Below are positions 16,934 to 25,188 of a stretch of DNA of 47,862 bases, in pieces. The notes beneath the pieces were generated by a model that worked only from the letters and a program-made list of their open reading frames with translations, had not been told where the DNA came from and did no database searches. Positions within the stretch are counted from its first letter, which is position 1; the number at the start of each line of letters is the position of its first letter. Location: positions 1-47,862 of the forward strand of contig CAUBWJ010000017.1 in assembly GCA_958439725.1 (NCBI GenBank), written 5' to 3'. The translations under genes were made by a program, and so were the position numbers. Origin of the DNA: an uncultured Muribaculaceae bacterium. GTDB taxonomy: Bacteria > Bacteroidota > Bacteroidia > Bacteroidales > Muribaculaceae.

Positions 16934-17227
16934 ATGAAATCAGTATTCATAGCCTTCGACCAGGCACACTATCATAATATAATAGACGCTCTCGACCGCA
17001 GCAACTGCCGTGGCTTCACGGCCTGGGACCAGGTTTCGGGTCGCGGAACCACATCGGGCGAACCGCATTACGGCACCCACGCATGGCCGTCGATGTCGTC
17101 GGCCATTCTCGCCGTGGTGGAGGACGCGAAGGTTGAAAACCTGCTTGGCCGCCTGCGGGCGCTCGACCAGGAATCGCCCATGCTCGGACTGAGAGCCTTC
17201 GTGTGGAACGTGGAGCAGATGATCTGA
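16934..17227 (+). CDS. PG0541-type transporter-associated P-II-like protein
   Basis: This is a 97-residue cytoplasmic protein with the beta-alpha-beta repeat feel of P-II/CutA folds: 'MKSVFIAFDQAHYHNIIDAL' strand-helix, then 'GRGTTSGEPHYGTHAWPSMSSAILAVVEDAKVENLLGRLRAL'. In Bacteroidetes such proteins sit next to RND pump genes (PG0541 family, from memory). Here it follows the permease by 39 bases on the same strand, in keeping with a pump-linked sensor. The conserved His/Trp loop could bind a metal or ligand; this is an inference. The spacer contains two GA/GCTTGTTT-like segments resembling the ends of the element at 28944-29300. Confidence 0.72.
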   Translation: MKSVFIAFDQAHYHNIIDALDRSNCRGFTAWDQVSGRGTTSGEPHYGTHAWPSMSSAILAVVEDAKVENLLGRLRALDQESPMLGLRAFVWNVEQMI

Positions 17228-17243
17228 CACCGAAAAATACGGC

Positions 17244-17274
17244 TTGCACAGTTCGGCAATAATGCTTACCTTTG
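17244..17274 (+). promoter_or_regulatory. promoter of tRNA-Leu
   Basis: TTG (17244-17246) and TACCTTTG (17267-17274) are separated by 20 bases, matching the full Bacteroidetes -33/-7 arrangement. The tRNA starts 11 bases later. This is the best promoter in the window. Confidence 0.8.
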
Positions 17275-17285
17275 CAGCCGTAAGA

Positions 17286-17367
17286 GCGCGCGTGGCGTAA
17301 TTGGTAGCCGCGCCAGACTTAGGATCTGGTGTCTTACGACGTGGGGGTTCGAGTCCCTTCGCGCGCA
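17286..17367 (+). tRNA. tRNA-Leu (anticodon UAG)
   Basis: The acceptor stem GCGCGCG (17286-17292) pairs with CGCGCGC (17360-17366), with discriminator A at 17367. The anticodon arm is CCAGA-CTTAGGA-TCTGG, giving anticodon UAG, which reads CUA and other CUN leucine codons. The long variable arm (around GTCTTACGAC) and TTCGAGT T-loop mark a class II tRNA. The T stem has two G-U pairs. CCA is not encoded (CTA follows), so it must be added enzymatically. Confidence 0.95.
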
Positions 17368-17374
17368 CTATTTC

Positions 17375-17411
17375 AACCCCTTGTCCCCTATAGGTCAAGG
17401 GGTTTGTTTTT
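17375..17411 (+). terminator. terminator after tRNA-Leu
   Basis: AACCCCTTG (17375-17383) pairs with CAAGGGGTT (17396-17404), followed by TGTTTTT. It ends the tRNA transcript before the fucosidase gene. Confidence 0.85.
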
Positions 17412-17443
17412 AGAACCGCTTAACTTAATAAACCAGACCTGCC

Positions 17444-18856
17444 ATGAAACCGGTTTTCAGGAAAATTACATCATTCATCACGCTATCGCTGCTTCTGACA
17501 GCGGCACCGCTTCACGCACAGTTTGCCGACAACAACGGAATGCGTCACGAACGCTCCGACGGCTATGTAACGCCCAATGACCCGCTGGTGTTGGACAAAC
17601 TCGACAAATGGAAAGACCTTAAATTCGGAGTGATATTCCACTGGGGACTCTACAGCGTGCCCGGAATCGTGGAATCATGGTTCCTTTGCGGAGAGGATGT
17701 GGACTGGATTCAGCGTCCGGCCAACATGACCTACGAGGAGTATAAGAACTGGTATTGGGGCCATAAGGAAACATTCAACCCCACCGCTTTCGACCCCGCC
17801 AAATGGGCCGACATAATGAAACGCGGAGGCATGAAATATATGGTGTTCACCACCAAACACCATGAGGGATTCTGCATGTTCGACACCAAGCAGACTGATT
17901 TTTCAATCATGAACGGGCCGTTCGGAAAAGACCCGAGAGCAAACATTGCAAAGCATGTGTTTGACGCGTTCCGCGACAAGGGCTTCATGATCGGAGCCTA
18001 TTTCTCGAAGCCCGACTGGCATTCTGACTATTACTGGTGGCGCCGCTATCCCACCCGCGACCGCAATGTGAACTACAAGCCCCAGAACCATCCCGAACAG
18101 TGGAAGAAGTTCCAGGACTTCACGTTCAACCAGATTGAAGAGCTGATGACCGGCTACGGCCCCATAGATATACTGTGGCTTGACGGCGGCCAGGTGCAGC
18201 CGCGTTTCAACCAGGACATAAAGATGGACCGTATTTCGGCAATGGCCCGCAGCCATCAGCCGGGACTGATAGTGGTTGACCGCACTGTAAAGGGCGAATT
18301 CGAGAATTATCAGACTCCTGAAGGAGAAGTTCCGGCTACTCAGCTTGATATTCCATGGGAAACGTGCATGCCGATGCACGGCTGGGGCTGGCGCGCCGAG
18401 GGTGAGTATAAGAGCTCAAAGAAGATAATCGCAACGCTCATCGAAGTTGTGGCCAAGGGCGGCAACCTGCTTCTGGGCGTAGGCCCCACGCCGATGGGAA
18501 CCATTGACGATGAGGCCCGCGAACGGGTGGAAAACGTGGGCAAATGGCTTGAGAAAAACGGCGAAGGGATTTACGGCACTGTGAACGCATCGCATTATAA
18601 CGACGGAAAGCTATGGTTCACCCAGAACAAAGACGGAAACACCCTCTATGCTTTCTATGCCCTTGACGACGATGACGCCCTCCCCTCAACCATAGAATGG
18701 ACCGGGAATATTCCAGAAGGAAACAAAGTGAAAATCCTGGGTGACGGCCGCACACTCAAATGCACCGTGAAGGACGGCAAGGTAAGCGTGAAGCTTCCCG
18801 GCAATATAGACCGCGGCAGCTCGCTGGGGCTCTCATTCAAAGCCAAGGCGGGGTAG
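17444..18856 (+). CDS. secreted alpha-L-fucosidase (GH29)
   Basis: This is a full-length 470-residue enzyme with a signal peptide ending near PLHA|QF. The GH29 TIM barrel is clear: 'WKDLKFGVIFHWGLYSVPG' near residue 55, 'KYMVFTTKHHEGFCMFDT' near 130, 'IDILWLDGG' with the nucleophile Asp247, and 'LIEVVAKGGNLLLGVGP' near 330. A C-terminal beta-sandwich begins near 400. It releases terminal L-fucose, pointing to mucin or other host glycans, as does the GH20 enzyme at 31926. The general acid/base cannot be assigned with certainty, since it varies in this family. A terminator follows the gene. Confidence 0.95.
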   Translation: MKPVFRKITSFITLSLLLTAAPLHAQFADNNGMRHERSDGYVTPNDPLVLDKLDKWKDLKFGVIFHWGLYSVPGIVESWFLCGEDVDWIQRPANMTYEEYKNWYWGHKETFNPTAFDPAKWADIMKRGGMKYMVFTTKHHEGFCMFDTKQTDFSIMNGPFGKDPRANIAKHVFDAFRDKGFMIGAYFSKPDWHSDYYWWRRYPTRDRNVNYKPQNHPEQWKKFQDFTFNQIEELMTGYGPIDILWLDGGQVQPRFNQDIKMDRISAMARSHQPGLIVVDRTVKGEFENYQTPEGEVPATQLDIPWETCMPMHGWGWRAEGEYKSSKKIIATLIEVVAKGGNLLLGVGPTPMGTIDDEARERVENVGKWLEKNGEGIYGTVNASHYNDGKLWFTQNKDGNTLYAFYALDDDDALPSTIEWTGNIPEGNKVKILGDGRTLKCTVKDGKVSVKLPGNIDRGSSLGLSFKAKAG

Positions 18857-18880
18857 TAGGAGACACTAATAATTTTAACT

Positions 18881-18922
18881 GATCACGGTTTCGCCTGGGG
18901 GAGGCGGGGCCGTGATTTTTGT
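18881..18922 (+). terminator. terminator after the fucosidase
   Basis: ATCACGG (18882-18888) pairs with CCGTGAT (18910-18916), with an inner CGCCT/AGGCG stem, followed by TTTTTG. Confidence 0.85.
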
Positions 18923-18934
18923 TTCGGGGAGAGG

Positions 18935-18979
18935 ACTATTGGAGGGATTGGAATTATTGGAGTAATTGGAACTATTGGG
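18935..18979 (+). repeat. five tandem 9-bp units ending ATTGG(A/G)
   Basis: Successive nine-base units ACTATTGGA, GGGATTGGA, ATTATTGGA, GTAATTGGA, ACTATTGGG run without gaps. They lie in a strongly purine-rich gene-free stretch (about 18920-19160) that also has GAGAGG and GGGGAT runs. I see no gene in it. Confidence 0.85.
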
Positions 18980-19063
18980 AGGAGGCGGGAGGGGTATTAT
19001 TAGAGGCTACCGGGTTATTGAAGTGGGAGAGGGATTTTCAAGGATGAGAGATGGGAAGGGGTG

Positions 19064-19103
19064 AAAAAAATGCCGGGGCGCGGGGAGCGCTCCGGCTATT
19101 TTG
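19064..19103 (-). terminator. terminator of the OmpH-like gene
   Basis: GCCGGGGCGC and GCGCTCCGGC form a GC-rich stem. On the minus strand it is followed by seven T, placing it downstream of the gene ending at 19161. Confidence 0.75.
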
Positions 19104-19160
19104 TAATGGGGGTTAGGCGATTTGAGAGGGAGAGGGAGAGAGAGGGGGATGGGGATGGGA

Positions 19161-19760
19161 TTAGTGGTTGTCGCTCACTTTGTTGTAGCGGGCGTTGAGG
19201 CCTTCGATTACTTCGGCGGTGATGTCGAGGGTGGGATTGAAGTAAACACCTGCCGATTTGAAGAGGATTGCATCGTAGCCTTTTCCTTTGTTGTAGGAGT
19301 TGATGAAGGATGTGATGGAATCGTTGAGCTGCTGCTGTTGACGGGCCAGCTCCTGCTGGGTTGACTGCTCCATGCTTGCGAGGGCATTCTGGGCGTCCTG
19401 CTGCATTTTGTTGAGCTTGGCTACATCGGCATTGTAGCTTGCCTCGGAAAGATAGCCGTTGGCACGCATCTTCTCTTCAATCTGGGAACCGAAGCGCTGG
19501 ATTTCCTGCGCGCGGGAATTGCGGGCGCTCTCAAGTTTTGAGAATGCGCGGATGCTTGCCTCGCGGAAATCCTTGGCGAGATTATAATTGGCGGTGATGG
19601 AGTCTTCATCGATATAGCGGATGTTGACCTGAGCGCCAGCCTTAGCCTCAGCGGGAGCGGCATCAGCGGAAGCGGTGTTACCGTTTCCGACATTGTTGCC
19701 ACAGGCGGTGAATAAAACAGCGGCCATCATGAGGAGGGAGGCTTTAACAGACTTTTTCAT
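19161..19760 (-). CDS. OmpH/Skp-like lipoprotein
   Basis: The start at 19760 (MKKSVKAS) is chosen over an upstream frame extension because it begins a clean lipoprotein signal, VLFTAC|GN, giving 199 residues. After a low-complexity Ala-rich linker, 'NIRYIDEDSITANYNLAKDF' opens the OmpH domain. Long Gln/Ala-rich helices follow (residues of about 95-160), the arms of a Skp-type trimeric chaperone. 'FINSYNKGKGYDAILFKSAGVYFNPTLDIT' is the conserved C-terminal half. Skp proteins hold unfolded outer membrane proteins in the periplasm. A lipid-anchored version is less common, and its membrane side is unknown. Confidence 0.88.
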   Translation of the reverse strand: MKKSVKASLLMMAAVLFTACGNNVGNGNTASADAAPAEAKAGAQVNIRYIDEDSITANYNLAKDFREASIRAFSKLESARNSRAQEIQRFGSQIEEKMRANGYLSEASYNADVAKLNKMQQDAQNALASMEQSTQQELARQQQQLNDSITSFINSYNKGKGYDAILFKSAGVYFNPTLDITAEVIEGLNARYNKVSDNH

Positions 19761-19791
19761 TGCGAAAATTTTCAATAACGGATAGTTTAAA

Positions 19792-19971
19792 TTACTTTTC
19801 TTGACTTGAATGAGCGCAGGTGATATTGCGGTCACGCAACGCTTTGTTCTGGCTTACATGCCCCGACGGGAATTTGCCATTTTTAACAAAAAGGACTTTC
19901 ACTCCGAGAGCAATCAGGGCTAATCCGAGAAGTGCGATGCTAAGAAGCAATGTGAGAAGCCATGTTTCCAT
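19792..19971 (-). CDS. 59-residue single-TM membrane protein
   Basis: This small gene is easily missed. It starts at ATG 19971 and stops at 19792. Residues 4-29 are a strongly hydrophobic membrane helix (LLTLLLSIALLGLALIALG). The tail is 'KNGKFPSGHVSQNKALRDR', then NITCAHSSQEK, with a single cysteine near the end. I recall similar GKFP..HV..NKALR...I.C tails in small Bacteroidetes proteins but know no function. A TATATTTG box on the minus strand at 19995-20002 lies 24 bases upstream. It precedes the OmpH-like lipoprotein by 31 bases, so the two are probably one transcript. Confidence 0.8.
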   Translation of the reverse strand: METWLLTLLLSIALLGLALIALGVKVLFVKNGKFPSGHVSQNKALRDRNITCAHSSQEK

Positions 19972-19994
19972 GAGTGATTGTAGGTTTTGCAGTG

Positions 19995-20002
19995 CAAATA
20001 TA
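19995..20002 (-). promoter_or_regulatory. -7 box for the 59-aa protein and OmpH-like gene
   Basis: The minus strand reads TATATTTGC, matching TAnnTTTG. No -33 TTG is at the usual distance. Confidence 0.5.
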
Positions 20003-20139
20003 GGAAAGGTAAGAGAATTTTTCGCTATAAGTCAATTTTATTTTGTAACTTGTGCTCGTGTTAGCAGCGTTTTTAACAAATTTTCAAAACTGCTCAGACT
20101 CGTTAATAACCCAAACTAATAATAACAAAATAATCTGAC

Positions 20140-21600
20140 ATGAAAGTAGCAGATCTCAATCCGAAACAGGTGTTCAGCATCTTCGATGATATCACCCGTA
20201 TTCCGCGTCCGTCGAAGAAAGAGGAGAAGATACGCCAGTATCTTCTTGACTTTGCCAAAAAGCATAATCTCGAGGCCAAGACCGACAAAGTAGGCAATGT
20301 GCTCATCAAAGCCCCCGCAACTCCCGGACACGAGCAGGCTCCTACGGTGATACTTCAGGGCCACATGGACATGGTGTGTGAGAGCAACGATAAATCCTTC
20401 AATTTCGAGACAACCCCGATCACCACTATAGTTGACGGCGAATGGGTTCACGCCGACGGCACCACACTGGGCGCCGACAACGGCATAGGCGTAGCTGCCT
20501 CCCTGGCCGTCATGACCGACCCGGAATGCGTACACGGCCCTCTGGAAGCACTCTTCACCATGGACGAGGAAACCGGCATGACCGGAGCATTCGGCCTCGG
20601 AGAAGACATGATAACGGGCAAAATCCTCATCAACCTCGACTCGGAGGACGATGCCGAGCTGTTTGTGGGCTGCGCCGGCGGCGTCGATACCGTATGCACT
20701 TTCAAATACAACCGCTCATTCGCCCCGAAAGACTTCGCATATTATAAGATAGATGTTTCAAAAGGTCAGGGCGGCCACTCGGGAGGCGACATCCATCTGG
20801 GACGCGCCAACGCCAACAAGATACTTGCCCGCTTCCTCTTCGACCTCTCGAAGAAGCACGAGATTGCTCTGGCAGAAATCGACGGCGGCAACCTGCGCAA
20901 CGCCATTCCCCGCGCCGCCCATGCCATTGTAGGCGTTCATCCCGACCACAAAGAGGCCATGCGTGTGCTTCTCAACGAATATGCGGCTACCATACAGCAG
21001 GAATACTCGGATATAGAGCCGACCATGACCATAACCATGGAGTCCGTTGAGCGTCCGGAATACAGCATTGACGACGAAACCGCAACCAACATTGTACGCG
21101 CCGTTTACAGCGCACCTCACGGAGTGGTTTCGATGAGCCGCGAACTTGAGGGACTTGTGGAGACCTCCACCAACCTTGCAAGCGTGAAGATGAAAGAGGA
21201 CAACACCGTAGTGGTGACAACCAGTCAGCGTTCGGCCGTTGACTCACGTAAATGGGATATAGCCAACCAGGTAGAGGCCCACTTCCTGCTGGCAGGCGCC
21301 GAGGTGGTTCACGGCGAAGGCTATCCCGGATGGAAGCCCAACCTGCAGTCGCCCATCATGGAAATGGCCCGCGACGCCTATAAAGAGCTTTACGGCATCA
21401 CTCCGGCCATAAAGGCCATTCACGCCGGACTTGAATGCGGACTCTTCCTCCAGAAGTATCCTTATCTCGACATGGTATCGTTCGGCCCGACACTTCAGAA
21501 CGTTCACTCGCCGTCCGAGCGCATGAACATTCCGGCAGTTGACCGCTTCTATCAGCAGCTGAAGCTCACTCTGAAAAAAGTAGCCGACAAAAAAGCCTGA
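20140..21600 (+). CDS. pepD: aminoacyl-histidine dipeptidase (PepD, M20C)
   Basis: This 486-residue cytosolic zinc dipeptidase hydrolyses Xaa-His and other dipeptides. Metal and catalytic motifs are visible: 'ILQGHMDMVCE' near residue 73, 'DGTTLGADNGIGVA' near 108 (bridging Asp), and 'MDEETGMTGAFGL' near 140 (catalytic Glu and metal Glu). The lid domain 'GQGGHSGGDIHLGRANA' lies near 205, and the final His ligand region is in 'FGPTLQNVHSPSE' near 455. Length is normal for the family. It follows the short divergent region from the 59-aa gene and ends at a terminator-like inverted repeat. Confidence 0.95.
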   Translation: MKVADLNPKQVFSIFDDITRIPRPSKKEEKIRQYLLDFAKKHNLEAKTDKVGNVLIKAPATPGHEQAPTVILQGHMDMVCESNDKSFNFETTPITTIVDGEWVHADGTTLGADNGIGVAASLAVMTDPECVHGPLEALFTMDEETGMTGAFGLGEDMITGKILINLDSEDDAELFVGCAGGVDTVCTFKYNRSFAPKDFAYYKIDVSKGQGGHSGGDIHLGRANANKILARFLFDLSKKHEIALAEIDGGNLRNAIPRAAHAIVGVHPDHKEAMRVLLNEYAATIQQEYSDIEPTMTITMESVERPEYSIDDETATNIVRAVYSAPHGVVSMSRELEGLVETSTNLASVKMKEDNTVVVTTSQRSAVDSRKWDIANQVEAHFLLAGAEVVHGEGYPGWKPNLQSPIMEMARDAYKELYGITPAIKAIHAGLECGLFLQKYPYLDMVSFGPTLQNVHSPSERMNIPAVDRFYQQLKLTLKKVADKKA

Positions 21601-21638
21601 CATACTCACCTGCCCCGCAAGCACGTGACAGAATAGAA

Positions 21639-21691
21639 AATCCGCGGGTCATTTACACACACAAGCGTATAATGGCCCGCGGATTATTTTT
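21639..21691 (+). terminator. terminator after pepD
   Basis: AATCCGCGGG (21639-21648) pairs with CCCGCGGATT (21676-21685), extended by CATT/AATG, and is followed by ATTTTT. The loop is long (about 18 bases). Confidence 0.75.
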
Positions 21692-21722
21692 AACCACATA
21701 CCAGGCTTTTTTACCACACACC

Positions 21723-22592
21723 ATGAAACACCCTAAGGCGGCAATACTGCTTCTTGCGATTACGATTCCCGCACTTTATGCACAGCAGCCGAAACCGGCT
21801 AAAAACGCCGCTGCAAACAAAACCGCGACAGAAGCTAAAGCCGAAACAGAAAACGAGGAATTTCTCGACACCGACACGCTGACCCATCCGCATCCGCCGA
21901 TGCTGCTGACGGTAGAGCGTCTGACTGAACGCGATTATATAGAAGTCGCGAATCGTCTGGGCGTGGAACCGGAAGCTATAAAGGCCGTAGTGGACATTGA
22001 GGCCGGAAAAGAGCACCGGGGTTTTTTCAAGCCCGGACTGCCGCTTATAAACTTCGACCTGACGATGTTCAGGAAGTTCGCAGGAAAATCGGGAATCAAC
22101 CTTGCAAAATACAACCGCACGCACGCAGCCGTATTCAACCGGCCCAACGCACGCGCGCACGGCTCGACACAGGCAGCACAGCAACACCGCCTGCGGACGG
22201 CCCGAAGCATTGACGACGAAACGGCCGTGATGGGAACATTCTGGGGAATGTTTCAGATAGGAGGATTCAACTGGAAACTCTGCGGAGCCAAGAATATAGA
22301 CGACTTCGTGGATAGAATGAGCCGGTCGGAAAGAGACCAGCTCGAACTTTTTGCCAATTTTTTGGTAAGCACCGGCCTTGACCAGCCACTGAAAGCCAAG
22401 AACTGGGCTGCCTTCGCGCGGGGATATAACGGACCGTCGTATGCCCGAAGAGGCTATCATACGCGAATGGCGGCAGCTTACGCGCGCCACAAGCGGGCCT
22501 CGCGTAACCTGTCGGGCTTCCCCACAGAACTGTCGCTCGGCATCAAGGAGGATGTGGACTTCACCCCCATGAGCCTTGACTCAATAAACTGA
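21723..22592 (+). CDS. secreted N-acetylmuramidase-family protein (phage endolysin type)
   Basis: I start it at 21723, giving 289 residues with a signal peptide ending near LYA|QQ. An Ala/Lys/Glu-rich linker of about 45 residues follows. From residue 80 on it matches the N-acetylmuramidase (DUF3380) fold of phage endolysins: 'DYIEVANRLGVEPEAIKAVVDIEAG' with the likely catalytic Glu, then 'GFFKPGLPLINFDLTMFRKF', 'GTFWGMFQIGGFNWKLCG', and 'WAAFARGYNGPSYA'. The endolysin motif usually read as F-E-R-H is FDLT here, so activity or specificity may differ. It likely acts on peptidoglycan in the periplasm. Its 3' end overlaps the convergent flippase gene by 32 bases. Confidence 0.82.
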   Translation: MKHPKAAILLLAITIPALYAQQPKPAKNAAANKTATEAKAETENEEFLDTDTLTHPHPPMLLTVERLTERDYIEVANRLGVEPEAIKAVVDIEAGKEHRGFFKPGLPLINFDLTMFRKFAGKSGINLAKYNRTHAAVFNRPNARAHGSTQAAQQHRLRTARSIDDETAVMGTFWGMFQIGGFNWKLCGAKNIDDFVDRMSRSERDQLELFANFLVSTGLDQPLKAKNWAAFARGYNGPSYARRGYHTRMAAAYARHKRASRNLSGFPTELSLGIKEDVDFTPMSLDSIN

Positions 22593-23907
22593 CACCCGCC
22601 ACAAGAAGAAAGAAAAGCCCCGCTGCTATCCAGACTCGCGAGGAAGCCCGGATACCGAACAACCGGCGGTTTACCCCAGCCACCAGAGCGCAATAAAGAA
22701 CGGAATCGAGCGTAATGCCCACGCCGGCTCCGGCAAGTCCCCACAAAGAATATCCGGCGCTGACGCAGACGGCCATAATCAGTGCTCCGACGCTCTCCGT
22801 GAGCATAAACTGTCTGGGTGAGCCTTTGGCGAGAATCACAAACGCCATATTCCATGAGAGCACCCGCGCAACAAACGAAGGCGCCGCACAAACGAGCATG
22901 GGTACAACCGGCAGAAACGAACCGTCGTAAAACAGACGTACAAGCCACGGGGACAGGAGGACAAAAGCCGACGCTCCTATAGCCGCAAGAGGAAGAAACA
23001 CCATGCATTCGTGACGCATCATAAGCTCCACGCGGCGGGGATGGGAAGACTGCGCCGATATGCGTGGAAAATATTCCATAGCCATAGCGCTGAAAATTAC
23101 GCCTACATATCTCACCGACATCTGATAGCCGGCCTGATAGAGACCGACGGAGTCAAGCCCTCCACCAAATCCGATAAAAGTCACGACGGCGTATCCCGCC
23201 GCCACGGAAAGGAAGCCGCTAAGAGTCATAGCGGCCGACATTTTCAGCAACGGGCCATAAGCATAGTCACTGCCCTCCCCTTTTCTGTATTTTTCAGGGA
23301 CTGCGCGACGACCTTTGACATAAAAAACAACGGCAGAAACTACAGAAGTCACCACCACTATCAGCGCGACACCCCACATATTTCTGAGATTCCATACAAT
23401 AATGCATGCAGGAACCAGAGCAAGCAAAGCACTCAGAGAAGATGCGGAAGCAAGGGAACGCAAACGGCCCGAACCCTGAAGGACCGCGCTTTCACCACCG
23501 CTTACGGAATTGAATATGACAGCAACCGCCACAAACGCAAACAGAGGCCACAGAGCCATAAAGCCAAAAGAGACACTGCTCAGAAGCGGCGAGAGCAACA
23601 GGACGAGGGCGGCAGCACATAATCCGGAAATCAAAGCAAGATGACGGACAGCATGTACAGTGCGGGCGCTTTCCCCGGGGGACGCGGAGGCAATAACCCT
23701 GACGCCGGATGTCTTGAGACCTGATGAGACAAAAGAACCTGCCATTTCGCAGACGAGTGACAGAATCCCGAGCATTCCCACACCCGAAGCACCCACGGCA
23801 AGAGCAACCACCTTCGTCCGCACTATGCCGCACAGCATGGCAAGCGACTCAGTGCCTGAAAACAGAGCCGTGGTCTTGAGGAGCCGCTTTGTCAGGCGCC
23901 GTTTCAT
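22561..23907 (-). CDS. oligosaccharide flippase (Wzx/O-antigen translocase type)
   Basis: This 448-residue protein has about 12 hydrophobic helices in the MOP/MATE arrangement. Its N-terminus 'KTTALFSGTESLAMLCGIVRTKVVALAVGASGVGML' is typical of Wzx translocases. Such proteins flip undecaprenyl-linked sugars across the inner membrane. It is the last gene of the minus-strand operon and its start overlaps the EnvC-like stop by four bases (ATGA). No glycosyltransferase is adjacent, so the substrate is unknown. Its end overlaps the muramidase gene on the other strand. Confidence 0.88.
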   Translation of the reverse strand: MKRRLTKRLLKTTALFSGTESLAMLCGIVRTKVVALAVGASGVGMLGILSLVCEMAGSFVSSGLKTSGVRVIASASPGESARTVHAVRHLALISGLCAAALVLLLSPLLSSVSFGFMALWPLFAFVAVAVIFNSVSGGESAVLQGSGRLRSLASASSLSALLALVPACIIVWNLRNMWGVALIVVVTSVVSAVVFYVKGRRAVPEKYRKGEGSDYAYGPLLKMSAAMTLSGFLSVAAGYAVVTFIGFGGGLDSVGLYQAGYQMSVRYVGVIFSAMAMEYFPRISAQSSHPRRVELMMRHECMVFLPLAAIGASAFVLLSPWLVRLFYDGSFLPVVPMLVCAAPSFVARVLSWNMAFVILAKGSPRQFMLTESVGALIMAVCVSAGYSLWGLAGAGVGITLDSVLYCALVAGVNRRLFGIRASSRVWIAAGLFFLLVAGVSLLSQGSWG

Positions 23908-25184
23908 TTAACCCATTCAAGAGGATTGAGCTTGCTGCGTTCGCGGCGCAGCTCGAAGTGCATCACATTGCGTCCGTTCTCATCCATGCCGATGCTGCCA
24001 ATCTGCTCATTCGCTGAGAGTTTCTGACCCTGACGAACGGAAATCGAGCTCAGATTGGCATAAACGCTGAGGTAACTTCCATGACGCACCATGACAATGT
24101 TGCCGAATCCTTCCTGACGGAAAATGGCTGACACCACCCCGTCGAATATACAGCGGGCCGAAGTTCCGGGAGAAACGCCTATGTCTATGCCGTTATTGAC
24201 CGTCTCCACATGCTCCAGCTGCGGATGTTTGTTTCTTCCGAAGCCCTTCACTATGGTGTAGCTGCCCTTGACGGGAAACAACAGACGTCCGCGATTGCTC
24301 TCGAACGAGCCGTTCATCTTGCGGTCGGCCTCTGCAATGAGCACTTTTGCAGAGGGCGTCGGTGATGCCGACTTCCCCTTGGATTTGGACGGGGCGCCCC
24401 CTTTTCCTCCTTTGGCAGCCTCCTTTTCGGCGGCTTCGCGCTCACGGCGACGCTGCTCCTCGGCTATAAGGCGGTCAAGTTCGTTGTCGAGGCGGCGCAT
24501 ACGGCGCTCATTCTCTTTCAGCACGCTCCGCAGACTCGACTGCTCCTTTTTGAGCTTTGCCACGAGCTTATCGGCATCCGTCTTTCTGACCTCAAGCGAC
24601 CGTCGGCTCTGATTGAGTTGCGCGAGCGAACGCTCACGCTGGGTATATGTGGTGCTCAGATCGGCCTTGCGGCGCGTGATTTCATCCGAGAGGTCTCTTA
24701 ACTCCTGCTGGCGGCGGTTGTGCCAGCGACCGTATTCACCCACATAACGCATCCTCGCCATGGCCTCACGGAAAGAAGAAGAGGAGAACATAAACCCCAC
24801 AAACGAAAGGGATTCCCCGCTTCCTTGCATGTCACGGAGAGCCTTTATATACGATTGTTTCAGACGGTCACGACGTTGCGACAGTCGGTCAAGCGTATCG
24901 GCCGCGCTCTTAATGCTCCGGTTGAGGGAATCAACCTGAACCGTAACAGCACTTATCTCGGTGGATTTCCGGGCTATCTCGCCATTGATTTTTGACAACT
25001 CGCCAAGAGTCTTACGGGTCTCGAGATTCTTTGCCTTGAGTTTTTTATTTGTTTCGGAAATAACGCGCTCAGTAGCTTGCTTTTCCTTGCGTAAATTCTT
25101 GATATCTCGCGGCTTTGCGGCTGAAGCTTCGAGAGCCAGAGCCGCAACTGACGCTATAACCATCAACTTTCTTAACATGAACAT
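23904..25184 (-). CDS. EnvC-like murein hydrolase activator (degenerate M23/LytM)
   Basis: This 426-residue protein has a signal peptide ending near LEASA|AK and two long coiled-coil segments (residues of about 28-120 and 160-260). A Ser/Lys/Pro linker and a LytM domain (residues of about 300-426) follow. The zinc motifs of active M23 peptidases are altered: the first HxxxD-type site reads NNGIDIGV (Asn in place of His), and the H.H region reads 'VRHGSYLSVYANLS' with Asn at the usual His of YxHL. It therefore resembles EnvC, which activates cell-division amidases rather than cutting peptidoglycan itself. It lies four bases after the DUF4292 gene and overlaps the flippase gene. Confidence 0.9.
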   Translation of the reverse strand: MFMLRKLMVIASVAALALEASAAKPRDIKNLRKEKQATERVISETNKKLKAKNLETRKTLGELSKINGEIARKSTEISAVTVQVDSLNRSIKSAADTLDRLSQRRDRLKQSYIKALRDMQGSGESLSFVGFMFSSSSFREAMARMRYVGEYGRWHNRRQQELRDLSDEITRRKADLSTTYTQRERSLAQLNQSRRSLEVRKTDADKLVAKLKKEQSSLRSVLKENERRMRRLDNELDRLIAEEQRRREREAAEKEAAKGGKGGAPSKSKGKSASPTPSAKVLIAEADRKMNGSFESNRGRLLFPVKGSYTIVKGFGRNKHPQLEHVETVNNGIDIGVSPGTSARCIFDGVVSAIFRQEGFGNIVMVRHGSYLSVYANLSSISVRQGQKLSANEQIGSIGMDENGRNVMHFELRRERSKLNPLEWVK

Positions 25185-25188
25185 GCCA

